Shown: one piece after another, positions 41,001-52,500 of the stretch
How positions within the stretch are numbered: position 1 is the stretch's first letter
How the letters are laid out: each line of letters opens with the position of its first letter
Assembly (NCBI GenBank): GCA_002633005.1
Contig: NMRA01000014.1
Location: 1,152,838 to 1,216,837 of the forward strand
Source: Phoronis australis
Taxonomy: Eukaryota > Phoronida > Phoronidae
Direction of reading: 5' to 3'
Length of the DNA: 64,000 bases
Notes under the pieces: model-generated
The model's database searches: none
What the model was told of the DNA's origin: nothing
What the model saw: only the letters and a program-made list of their open reading frames with translations
Translations under genes and position numbers: made by a program

Positions 41001-41811
41001 ATATGCTATACAGTGTCTGTATCAATTCGGTCGTAATTCTACCAGAGTATGTAAACAAAAAGTTTCTAAAGAATACTTTAACCCATTCAAGTGGCACGCA
41101 TGCGTGATTAAGTTAATTACAAAGAAAAACTGAAGCCAACCCAAACCCCACCGACAGCAGCACGTGCCGAGGTGCTGGTGTCGACCGGAATGCAGCATGA
41201 GTTTGTTTGCTCTGGATTGAAAAGCTGAAAATGAATAAAAACAATCTCCATTCAGTCCATGAGTGAAATGTCCACTTCACGTGCGACCTTTTAAGGAGGA
41301 ACGCCAATAAAAAATTGTGAATGATACCTTCGTGTCGAAATTATGGTTCCCGCACTCAGCATGTTGTAAATAAACAACAACAAGAAGCGTTGAGTAATAA
41401 TTTTGTTCATTCACGTATTGGATGTGATAGAGCTGTTTGTTGGGGCACTAGGAATGAAAATGTTGTTATGTTCATTACAATATATGTTAAATGAACGATT
41501 TGGAAAACTAAATGTATGACTTGAAAACAGTAACATAAAATCGTAAATAATCGCATTAAGATTGCAGTTCATGACCAATGAATTAGAATTTTTTAATAAA
41601 AGTTCAACATACAAAAGTGTCGGCTTGCACATGTGAATGACTCGGGCAAATCGTTTTGTAAATAGTAACGCGTTAGTCACATATCAGTGAAAATAAACAC
41701 GATGCGAGTATCGGATACATTTCCCGATGAATACAATTCAAAATGATTAATAAATTCATAGCTTCAACACGCTTACTTTCTTTAGTAACCAAGGTTCGTT
41801 GTGGCAACTGC
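38081..41811. other. Intergenic region without a recognised gene
   Basis: Two chance-like minus frames of about 125 codons (38147-38524 and 39090-39470) have no recognisable motif. A small inverted pair, CAACATTTCGAT and ATCGAAATGTTG, lies at 40499-40551. Confidence 0.45.
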
Positions 41812-41872
41812 TTTAGTTGGCCAGGACCCGGCCTCAAAGCGTTGGACTCGAAATCGAATTCGTAATTGTTTT
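41812..41872 (+). repeat. tRNA-Ser-like fragment
   Basis: The stretch AAAGCGTTGGACTCGAAATC closely resembles the D-arm end and anticodon arm of an animal tRNA-Ser with a CGA anticodon, preceded by an A-box-like TAGTTGGCC. The T arm is missing, so it is a tRNA pseudogene or a SINE head. Confidence 0.45.
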
Positions 41873-41933
41873 ATTTTTTCGTTCTATTTTATCCCGAACC
41901 ATTTTTCTGTACTAGAGTATATTATGGTTTTCT

Positions 41934-41989
41934 CAAGTGAATGTCTAGTGCAAGTGAATGTCTAGTGCAAGTGAATGTCTAGTGCAAGT
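41934..41989. repeat. 17-base tandem repeat, just over three copies
   Basis: Perfect units CAAGTGAATGTCTAGTG start at 41934, 41951 and 41968. The lack of mismatches indicates recent expansion. Confidence 0.95.
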
Positions 41990-42007
41990 TCGCACTTGAT
42001 GACCCCC

Positions 42008-42100
42008 AGTTTCGAGATAAAAACTGGAGTAAAAATTGGGAGATTTCGAGTATAAACTCGAGATTTCGAGTAAAAACTCGAGATTGCGAGTTCACACAAG
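42008..42100. repeat. 20-base tandem repeat with internal dyads
   Basis: Units of the type AGATTTCGAGTAAAAACTCG occupy 42041-42060 and 42061-42080, with degenerate copies on both sides. Each unit has a CGAG/CTCG inverted pair, so every copy could form a small hairpin. Confidence 0.85.
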
Positions 42101-44062
42101 AACTTATAGCTTTCATCTTGGAGTCACGGAGTGCAAACTAAAATTAGATACTTATCCAATTAAGCTATGATGTACTCGAGTACAGAATAATAGACACTCG
42201 CCTTGAGTTCGCATAAAAGTTGACGGGAAAATATTAAAATAGTTTCAAGTTCGACTTCAAGCACAAAGATCAGAGCCCGAGCACAGGTCTACTGGCAGAC
42301 TGACTTGCTGCCCGTAATGCTCCAAATGAAGGAGTTTGTAATTCACGTTTCAAGAAATGAACAACTTAATTTGGTAGCAGTAGACCGGTCACGTGATATA
42401 ATTTAACCCAGCCGGATGTCCAGCCAAATGAGAACGAGCTGTTGGAAGTCGGGATTTGAAAAGGACTCGACTGTCAAGTGGCCTGACCCAACAGGAACAA
42501 ACCCATTTGTATCACGTGTAAACATTAGTGTGCAGGGATAGGAAACCTGCAGAGTAATTCTGGAACTCTTTGCTGAATATATTTAGCATCTAATGAACGA
42601 TCATGAGAGCACAGAACCGAACGCAAACCTACACTAATGACTACTAATGATTTTTCGTAAAGGGTTTCGCATATAACTTTTTATGACCAAAACTCGTGTC
42701 AGAATATCTTTTCACACAATCCGATTATTAGGTATAATCCAAGCCAATCGTATATGAAAAATCGCGAGGTAGGCAGAGCTCCACGGAGACACTCCTTTTA
42801 AACAAGACTTCTCGATCTACATGGAACCCTCGGTTAACAGAGGGCGCCACCGGACACAGTACAACAAACCTGCGTCAGATACACAAGGCTATCATAGTGT
42901 TGGGAACTATTCACTTCCCCAGGTGTAATTTTGAGATTTCTGGGGTTTTTAAAATCAGGGCTTAGAATGACCAATGACAAATACGAGGAAAAATTTCCAG
43001 GTGATGTATCGTTACATAAATAAATAGGCTTATGTGATGGAAATAATTTCTGTGTTGTTAAATTGAACTGAAATAAACGTTTTTGCATGATTAAAGTCAA
43101 AATAGTGATAAAAAGGGACAAAAAAGATGAAACTGGGAATCAAATAAGAGGGAATTGAAATCAAAAAAGAGGAAATCCTCTTAAAAGAGGAAAATTCCAA
43201 GCCCTGTAAAATGAAGCTCTCATTCTGTTAGTACGCAGTTGTGCAGTTGGTTCTTAAGCCACTGTCATTCTGATTCACAACTTGTACTGAAAGTTTCAAT
43301 GCAACCTTTTTTTAAAAAGCTGATTGAGGCATGATCAATCCATCTTCACTGGTCCAACTCTACTCAAAAGTGTATTAGCAGCCACACCTTTTGAAAGACT
43401 ACGTCAACCAAACAATGCGTTTTTACCTTCACAAAAGAAGAGAGTGTAATCCTGGACGTGGGCGTTGGAAAGATATACCCAGGAGGAATGCCTGAAACCA
43501 GCTGTTCAGAAAATTCAAAACAAGAACAGTTTAAAATATGTACAATAGCGTTTATTAATTGTTCAAACAACTCCATTTCACGTTTAGCCACAGTGACCAC
43601 AGAACACCATGCAGCAAAGCAAGGCATTAGCTTACATACAACACATTGTATCTTACATAGCAAAGGATGTGTGGACCCAGACATATTACAGGAAGCGCGA
43701 TTCTTAGATGCTCTACACAACCTGTCTCGACTTTCGGTCAATGCGTGTGGAGTTTGAATTCTGCCATGACCAATTTAGCCTACTTATGAGGAGTCTGGAA
43801 ATCTATGCAAAGATTTTGAAAAATTAAGAGACTAGTAATTTCTTAAGCAAATTAGGTCATTTCTGAAGTTCTTATATCAGTTCAATACATTTATTCCAAG
43901 ACCTAACACTCAAACTCCCCACAGTAGGTACACAGACTTTCCAACACGCACACCAATTTTGTCACTACAAGCGAGATTGAATGTTCTGTTGTGGTCAACA
44001 CTTTAGACTGACAGACTTTATCTAAAACTTATGCTCAGGATAGCCCAGCCCAAGCAGCAAGT
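42101..44062. other. Intergenic region without a recognised gene
   Basis: At 43364-43757 two open frames (125 codons minus, 99 codons plus) overlap on opposite strands. Neither shows a motif I recognise, and at most one could be real. It may be a decayed transposon. Confidence 0.4.
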
Positions 44063-44305
44063 TCATAGCCACCTCCACGCAAATTTGAAGATAAAGATTG
44101 TAATAAATAAAACAAACCCCCAAGTGACTAAGTTATATGCGTAGACAAGTAAATTCCTTACATTCTCTAAGAAATCACCAATAAAACTTTTAAGAGTGAA
44201 CTTCGCGTCTTCTAGGTTTTTTACGAGATGATACCACATTAGGTTTTTTATTCTAATGAAATGTCCCGGCAGACGTACTTCTGCCAATGACTCATTGCAG
44301 CCCAT
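44063..44305 (-). CDS. Possible small membrane-anchored ORF, unrecognised
   Basis: An 80-codon frame from an ATG, open upstream to 44359. It carries charged residues first (for example LPGHFIRIKNLMWYHLVKNL), then a strongly hydrophobic run near the C-terminus (TWGFVLFITIFIFKF) and a short tail. The composition looks more protein-like than most frames here. It could be the last exon of an unseen gene, a decayed element or chance. I recognise no family and found no convincing acceptor, so treat it as a weak candidate. Confidence 0.12.
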   Translation of the reverse strand: MGCNESLAEVRLPGHFIRIKNLMWYHLVKNLEDAKFTLKSFIGDFLENVRNLLVYAYNLVTWGFVLFITIFIFKFAWRWL

Positions 44306-44819
44306 CCCACCTATATCAGTGAGTGTTATACGTCTTGATGAAGAAAGATAGCCAGCATTTTAGGCAATGTCGATAGGGTTGACTGGTGACATGGATAGGG
44401 TGGACATTACTACTAAACAGACCACAGATATTAACACATCAAATATTTGAATGCATTCACCAGTTCTTACAGTGAATGATCTATGACAGTATCCACACTG
44501 TGTGACAAGGACACGGACTCAGTGTGGCTTGACAAGTAACAAATAAAGCAATATTAAAACCGGGAGGTTTTAGAATAACATTAAGAAGACTAACGCCCAA
44601 GACTACAGTCAACATCAGTTTCCCCATTGAACATGATAAACACACAATATGAGAGTCTATGTACAGATTACAGTGTAAAACAATTAGAAAACGACTCCAG
44701 CCATCTCCAGCAAACACATCAACAATACTTAACATTAGGTTATTACATTTTATGAACTCAAGTTTTCAATGTCAAATTTGCACATTGCACAATAAGTAAA
44801 ATACTTATCTCTCATGAAA

Positions 44820-44900
44820 ACTAGTCACCGGAGTTGAACTCAGAATGTCTTAGGAGTAGCAAGGATTTAGCAACTTGCGCTTTACTCAGCCGACCTTTAA
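44820..44900 (-). repeat. tRNA-like SINE head (class II tRNA type)
   Basis: Minus strand shows an A-box-like GGTCGGCTGAGTAAAGCG, an anticodon-arm-like AAGTTGCTAAATCCTTG, a long variable segment and a T-arm-like GAGTTCAACTC (44841-44831). The layout follows Ser-type tRNAs, but the stems are eroded. Confidence 0.45.
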
Positions 44901-45165
44901 CCCAATGACATCAATACCCTAAGAGGTCAACGCCTAGTGTCTTGTCCACTCAGGAATGACCACCGACCAGTTTCAGAGCAACTGTGAACCAGGACTAAGC
45001 AAAGTAACATTAACTTGTAAATTGTCCTGTCCAGCTTCAGAAGAGTCCATGGTGTGATAAGTAAATCCAAAAGAATATCCCAGCTAACTACTAAACTATC
45101 ACTAAGACCAACTCTTCCTCCAACTCTCGGTATCTGCAACCTGTAAACAGACAAACACGTTTATG

Positions 45166-46308
45166 TTTATTAGACAGAGAAACATTTTTCAGTAATTGAG
45201 AGGCTATATGGGTGAGACCCCTGATTCATACAAGTGTGCACAACTAAAAGTTTCAATACTCCAATCACCAGGTAAAAATGTGAAGAGTTAGACACAGTTA
45301 ATAGTTGCTCAAAAGATAAAGATGTAGAGATTTTGGCACTGTTTACCAGTTGCTCATGGGTAAAGGTGTAGAAAGTTAGGTACTGTTTACGTAGCTCACA
45401 AGGTAAAGGTGTACAGGTAATGTTTACCAGTTGCACACAGGATAAAGATGTAGAGAATTAGGTACTGTTTACCAGTTGTTCACAGCTTAAAGGTGTAGAG
45501 AGCTACAGTATCACAGTAACAGTATGGGCAGATAGGCGAGAGACCCTTGGTTGATAAAAGTGAGGAAAATCGAAAGCTGAAATTATACTTAAATCACCAG
45601 GTAAACGGGCAGAGAGTTAACTACTGTTTACCAGTTGCTCACAGGGTAAATGAATAGCTACAACAGTTCCCGCCAAAAGTAAACAGACAAAATGCCCGCT
45701 ATTCAGCATTACAACCGTTTAGCAGAAATGGAATTCCACGTTATGACAGTTGAGTGCAAGCACAACTGACTACCATAGTACCTGTTCATCGACACGGCCA
45801 ATTTAAATCAAATGGAAAAACTATCTACTATTCCTATAATTCTAATCTAATTTCGTTATATTTTTAAAAGATGCACTCCTCGACAAATGCTGATGACCAA
45901 TACACTGTAAGTAAGCCACCTGCTACTACAGAACTATTTTCTTTTGGAAGTTGGATAGTATTCAAACTGTGTACTCTACATTTACTTACAGTTTTCAAAA
46001 ATGATATTGGGTGAATTCCGGTGCTGATTCTTGGCCACAGCACAATTGGTAAAAAGTTCACAACCAAAGACTTGACATAAAATCTATCTTTAGTTAAAAC
46101 TCAAACATTCAGTATTTTACAATCTACTCATAACTGCGAAACCAAAAGAATGAAAACCCAGACCACAACTCAACAGACTTCCGTCAAACCACATACGGAT
46201 ATTTTCTTAAATCCTACAGTGATTTCCAACCACTTAGTGTTGTTCTGAGTTCTAACTTAAGAATCCAGGCTTTGGTGGCAAATTGTTCACTAAGAATGAA
46301 ATACATAC
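45166..46308 (-). other. TM9SF1: Possible 3' UTR of TM9SF1
   Basis: Sequence after the TM9SF1 stop on the minus strand. I saw no AATAAA until 45171-45166, about 1.1 kb on. The region includes part of a degenerate minisatellite. The true transcript end may be closer and use a variant signal. Confidence 0.3.
45280..45660. repeat. Degenerate ~45-base minisatellite
   Basis: Repeated phrases of the type GTTTACCAGTTGCTCACAGG plus TAAAGGTGTAGAGAGTTAGG recur with starts near 45341, 45385, 45422 and 45467, and again near 45625. Copies differ by substitutions and small indels, so the array is old. Confidence 0.8.
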
Positions 46309-46510
46309 TTAGTCCATCTTGATGTTGACGTAGATGTAGCGAATAAACTTGAGCGAGGCGAAGAAGGACACGGTCCCCAGCATGAGAAAGGCAACGTAAC
46401 ACATGAGGAGGGTGAAGCCCATGAACTTGGTCGCCTGCAGGGTACCACTCATGTTGGACCTCTTGAAGTAGTAGAAGCAGGAATAGAGCAGGACAAACAG
46501 AGCTGTAGAC
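46309..46510 (-). CDS. TM9SF1: TM9SF1 last coding exon (C-terminus)
   Basis: Acceptor GTCTATTACAG, then 66 codons and a stop. It encodes [40 protein letters not shown], a final helix and [15 protein letters not shown]. It is separated from the preceding exon by nearly 11 kb, far more than the other visible introns. Its acceptor sits at the edge of a minisatellite built from the same sequence. Confidence 0.97.
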
Positions 46511-49500
46511 CTGTAATAGACAACATGAGACATATTAGTCGGCTGGGACTAACAGACGTGATCCTGTCGCAGACAGCCTTGGACACGCATGCAGGCACGC
46601 GCACACACACACGCACGCACGCACACACGAGTCTGCTAGGACTAACAGAGACGTGGTTCTGTAATAGACAAGCTGGTAGGACTAACAGAGACATATTCCT
46701 GTAATAGACAATACGGGACTTGCAGAGAGATGCTCCTGTTATAGACAACATGGGACACATGAGTCTGCCAGGACTAACACAGATGTATTCCACCAATACG
46801 CAATATGAGATCAAACCCAGTCTGCTCCTTAATTACAATTTTGTTGCTTAAAACATGTCACTTCAAAATATTGGACTAGTTCTATAATAAATTTAAATTC
46901 AACCACTAATTTTTCAAAAAGCTGAAAAAATCACTCCTTTCAAAGCACATTGTCAATGGTGAATTATTCCCCTTAAAATTCCATAGGTTAACATTTGACA
47001 TCATTTTTCTTTTGTTGTTTTCCTTGGCAAAAGTTTTTTATTTCTCAAGTCACATATTAATAACCATTCCGATTTATACCTTTACAATGGTTTCAAAAGA
47101 AAGTAATGCTCTGATATAACGTGCCAGAATTTTGAGAATAAGTCTTCTCCACTAAATAACGGACATCAAACTGGTTCTCAAAATACAGGCACGTTATATC
47201 AGACTATTGCCCAAAAGAACACAATCTCAATATAGTTCAAGAAGGGTGACCAAATGTTTAATTTCCCATGACTGCTGAAATTCATTCATTAAATCTCACC
47301 TTATTCAGTATGGTATGACATAGTCACCTCACCTTTTAATTTGAAACAGCAATGTAATAATGAGTTCCTATGTCGTAATATGTCTGTTTGTCTTTCGTTA
47401 TACCTAAACGATTACATATGCTGTTTCATGGTGTAACGGTATATAACCGACTCACTTGTTAGGGAACTATAACTGCAGCATTATCAATAAACGCAAAAAC
47501 AAGAAGACAATAGGGTAAACATGTATGTGATAGGGAATGAGCTTGATAGAAAAAATAATTATTAATTACATTTGAATAGTAGTCAGTCACTGAATCATGT
47601 TAACAGGACAGCAAACATTGATTCTAACTTCTGAAACTTGATTCGAAGCCAAGAAGTTAAAAGCTATTTGCAGATTTAAAACAAAACAGAGAAGCATTTC
47701 TGTGTATCTGGTGTCAAGCAAAATTGGCAAATAACAGGCGTTTCCCCTTAACTTGTGCTAATTACAGACCCTATTGTGGCCCAGGGGAAACTCGGGCTAG
47801 ACTTCACAGAACTAGATACAAGGCCACCCATCCAGTCAGTTATGAAGACATTACTGCTGGCAATGAGTGGGCAGTACCAGTGATCAGCCAGCACACTACT
47901 GGACATGTATAGCCATATGGCTGTCATAGTATATCCACTCCCAGAGATTTATATAAACATTTATGTAGAGCCAATCATAACATTTCCGCTAATTCACTTA
48001 ATGTGCCAATCATCAGGATATATGTAATACAACCTGGAACTGAGAAAAACCATCAAGTGTACCATAATTACGCAATTATTAACGTCTCCTGATCAGCTAG
48101 AAAACTCGGCTAAAATATCTTTGCAATCGTCAGAATAGCACCAATTTACACATTGACGTCTTTCAGGCGAAACTTGGGACGAAAGCTGTCCATTGTAAGT
48201 GTGTGTGTATTAAAACAATGTATGATGTCCTGTAACTGCATGTGTGTTAGAAAGTGTATAATGAAAGTCAGACAAAGAGATTTGTGTTAGACAGTGGATA
48301 ATATTGCTCATACACAGGCATGTGTATTAGAAAGTGAACAATATAACTCACATGTAGGGATGTGCATTAGAAATTGAACAGTATAACTCAGATACAGGGA
48401 TGTGTTTTAGAAAGTGGATGGTGTAGCTCATACACAGGGATTTGTGATAGAAACTAGAAAATATAACTCAGATACAGGGATGTGTGTTAGAAAGAGGATG
48501 CTAAAACTCATACACAGGTAGGTTATCATGCTGTCCAGCCTAACTCTGATGTGAAAGCACTTTATGGCTAGTTGAGGTTGGTTCAATACACTAAATATAG
48601 TTACTATATGACTGGGTAGTGTAGGTTCATAATGGATTATGATAAAGTGCTGCAGCGCTCGATTTGGTGACTTGCAGGTCGCCGATGCAACCTCAGATTC
48701 TGCTGGCGACCAGTGAAAAATTCGCTCCAAAGTCGCCACTGCGAGTATCAAATGTGCACAATAATTGCCTCTAAATTGGTTTCAAAGTTAGTGTTGACTT
48801 AGAAGCTTTAAATTACTAACAGTTTTCCTAGATTTATTACCTTTGATTCACAATTGTTTGTGAAATCAGCCCATTTGCCACCACGTTTAAATTAGAACAG
48901 GAAGTAAACAGACAGAAGTGGGAATTATTTGGCAAAAATCAGGCAAGATCGGCAAATTCACCCATGCAGTCGTTTGCGTTCTATGTTTGTCCTTCGTCGC
49001 CGGGAGAATTGAGTTATTGAGGTAGAGAATGAAGGTGATTTAGGCATTTATGGGGGAAATTGGAGAACTGGAACACAATGCGTTACGACAGCAATTCGAC
49101 CTTTTTTAGTCGACCAACCGTTACGCCAGATAGGAAACTTCGTACTTGATTTAGGTGCCTGAGAGTTTTAGTTCTGGCGAACTCAGATTTTGTTTGGTGA
49201 CCTGGGATTTTTGCCAGGTCGCCACATGCGACTTCGTGTTTCGCTGAGCGCCGAGCGCGGTGTTGATTTCTCTTATCTAGCTAAAGTCATGACTATAGTG
49301 CCAGAAGCAAAGACTATAATTTACTTATAGCATTTTGCCAATTAGTAAGGTCTCACCACCAGTCACAGCACATCATCACAGTGATTTATAGCACCAAGTC
49401 CTGTATTGAATTGTTAGCCCAGATCCCTTGGCCATTCAGTGGGACTTTATGTTCATTCACCAAAGATGTGCTATGGAGTGGATGCATCACTTTACCATAC

Positions 49501-52500
49501 CACAGGTTATGCACTCCTGACACCTATTGGAGAAACAAGAGTACACAAGACCTTTGGCTTCATCCACTGCCTAACTGGTTCTGTGCTGTCCAAAACAAGG
49601 CACGTTTTGCATGTCATAACAACCAACTGGACAAAGTTTAGTGTTTTGACAAACCAAGCCTCTAACTGGTCGTCTTCATATCAGCAATAAGCCTGTCCAC
49701 TCACACTGAGGCCAACATCCCAGCCTATTATAACCTCATTGTAAACATCAGAACCTGAACATCACATTAAAAGAAAGAAGATGGACAAACAGTAGCATGT
49801 ACACCAGAGGCCAAACACAGCTTATGACATCATTGGAGACACGAGAAAGTGAGGATCAGGTTATAAGAAAGAAGTTAAACAAATGGCGATGGCATTCCCA
49901 GCTAGCAGAAGAGCTAGTTGAGTCTAATTAAAGCTGGCAGCTGCTAGGCTGAGCTCACACGAAGTGTGCCCTGCATACAGCCTGACCACATGCTGAAAGT
50001 AGATGGAACCAGTCAGAGGCCACGGTAAACCATGCATTGTAATTAGTTACAGAAACTGCAATTACTTCCAACAGAGTTAACTCCAGTAACCTGGCACATA
50101 GCACACTTCTTCCACCTTTGATTATCTTCAAAATTGAGTTATGCAGTAATAAGAAACCAAAATAAAGACATCCACAGCAGTCAAGCCACAACTAGCTACA
50201 TCACAGAGATAGGTAACTGTGGCTAACCACAAACATACAAACATCATACCAATAGTTGACCACTGTGTAATAGTACCAACTAATTTACACAACACCTTTT
50301 ACTAAACACTACAAAATAGAGATCATTGAGGTTGCGATGAAAAAGTGAAATACTTTCCAGTGTTTTGCTAATTTCATCCGACAACCAAGAATGCTTTGTT
50401 GTTCTCATTACAGATAGGTTGAAGTGCAGTGTGGAACACATTCTCAAACCAAATGATCCATCTTGCGAAGCATATCTTCATGGAAAAACATACATAGCGT
50501 TTTTCTGGTAATAGACGGACGTAACATGCCAGGATTTAGAGAACCAGTTTGCTCCACTTAATAACGGGCATCAAACTTGTTATCAAACTGTGGGTGCGTT
50601 GTATCAGACTATTTTTGTTTTTCTTGGAATACATAACCAAGGACTGACAGTGGATAATCAAATGAATGCAATCAAAGATTTTCACACTTTCTATTCCCAT
50701 CTGAACACCAACAAATTCACAGAAAGTGACCCATCCTTGTCAGTAGGGAGTCAGTCTGATGAATATAACTTAATAATGCATAGTTTTGCAATGTACTTTG
50801 TGTTCATCCTGGGCTGGTATATATTTGCCTGCACTACAATTGTAACCAATCTCTGATCACAAACACGGTTCGTAAAAGTGTCTATCCCGAGCTTGCAGGG
50901 GGCGATAATGGGCAACATAATGAACTTAAAAGAAACACTATAAAAAACAAATTGATGTAATTTAATAATGCATGATGGTTCGGGCAGAGCCATAAGATAG
51001 CACAGAAGATGAACCAACACGCAGCCAGCACTGTTATGATCATCTTCACTGCTGCTGGCTTCTCACACAGGGTTTGGGTTCACTAGTGTAAACAGTACTA
51101 ATCATTGGCACATTTGTGGCCATGGCCATGTGTCAAGGCGGGCTTGACTGTGATTGACAAACCAACATGACAGTGACTGACAGCAGTGGGCATTAGAGTT
51201 AGAACCAGTAAATTGAGTTAATTCCCACCAGCATCAGGACAATTAACATGGAAAAGTCAAGAAGCACAAGCAAGCTAAGCCAGATGACCAAGTCAAGGAT
51301 ATGGGTCAACCCCTAGTTGTAAAGAGGACCACATCAGACAGGATAACCACTAGTCACATGTAAATAAAAAACATGTGGGACTTCACTCCCTCTTTTGTCT
51401 ATCCTCAGAACCACCCAACTCCTTAATCTCCCCTGCCTTTGAGGACACATCCAACAAACAACACTGTCACACCAGTCAGTCCTTTTGGAGTCCATACAAA
51501 GCCACTACCTTGTTACAAGATATTGTGAACACCAGATTATGACACTAAATATACAGTAAAATCTCACCAAATTAAGTTACAATATCACAGACAAGTGAAA
51601 TCAGTTTTGACATTTTTGTTTCATAAAAGAAATGTGGTACACGAACTAATGTTTTGCACGTTCAAGTTTTGTACCATAGCTAATAAGACATTTTTTTGAA
51701 AAACTGTGGCCATTCGTAACGTCAGAAGACGTCGGAAAACCAAAAAATGTCAATTTCTACTGTCATTTTTTGGTCTGAAATTTGTGAGATTTCTATATTC
51801 AAAGAGCTGATCAAACAGTACAGCTGATCACAAGACATCTCTTCTTAAATATTAACAAACGCCATGACTTTACAGACCACATGTGACATGAAACTGTCTG
51901 ATCAAGCCCCACAGGTTACAATAAGAGTGCCCCCTGTTAGCTACCACTGAGGAACTGCTAACAGTAATAATAAACAAGCTGTACTCTAAGCAGGCTTATT
52001 ATAAAACTGTTTAACCTATTTAGCTTGAAATGATCAAAAATAAATACCATGACGTCAAAAAGAAGAATAACTGGTAGTAGGCATTGATACGAGCCTATTG
52101 TGAGCATCATTGAACACTGTGCAGATACAAGGGATGATCATTGTATTAAACAATCCCAGTAAACAGAGCAATAATACTAAAACTAAAGCAGCTTCAAAGG
52201 TATCCAAAGTAAGTCACCAATGCTCTCCTCAATAGGGTCGGACAACAAAGTACAGACACAAAGATAACAAAAAGGCTACCAGGGGTACAAAACATATACC
52301 AAATTTCACAAAGACCAATCAAGGAACTTCGTAGATATTGAACAACAGGCAAAAAACAAAATTGCCACTAGGAGGCACTGCAGCAGTCAGGTCTATCCAA
52401 AAACCATTGCCAGCCACATTCTTTCCAATAGGAAAAATATACCAATTCTCATGATAATCGTTTGGCTGTTGAAGAGGTGGATGCCAAAGACAAGACTGGA

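Noticed and set aside
43364-43757. Overlapping frames on opposite strands (125 and 99 codons)
   Set aside because: Neither shows a known domain; a transposase fragment was considered but no catalytic motif is visible.
24242-44900. tRNA-like segments as functional tRNA genes
   Set aside because: Acceptor stems do not pair and several arms are missing or eroded; they look like SINE heads or pseudogenes.
46449-46814. 121-codon minus-strand frame with repeating SPSRL-type phrases
   Set aside because: It is a translation of the minisatellite, out of frame with the TM9SF1 exon.
48201-48520. Regular 40-base repeats as a CRISPR array
   Set aside because: Units are contiguous with no unique spacers and lie in an intron of an animal gene.
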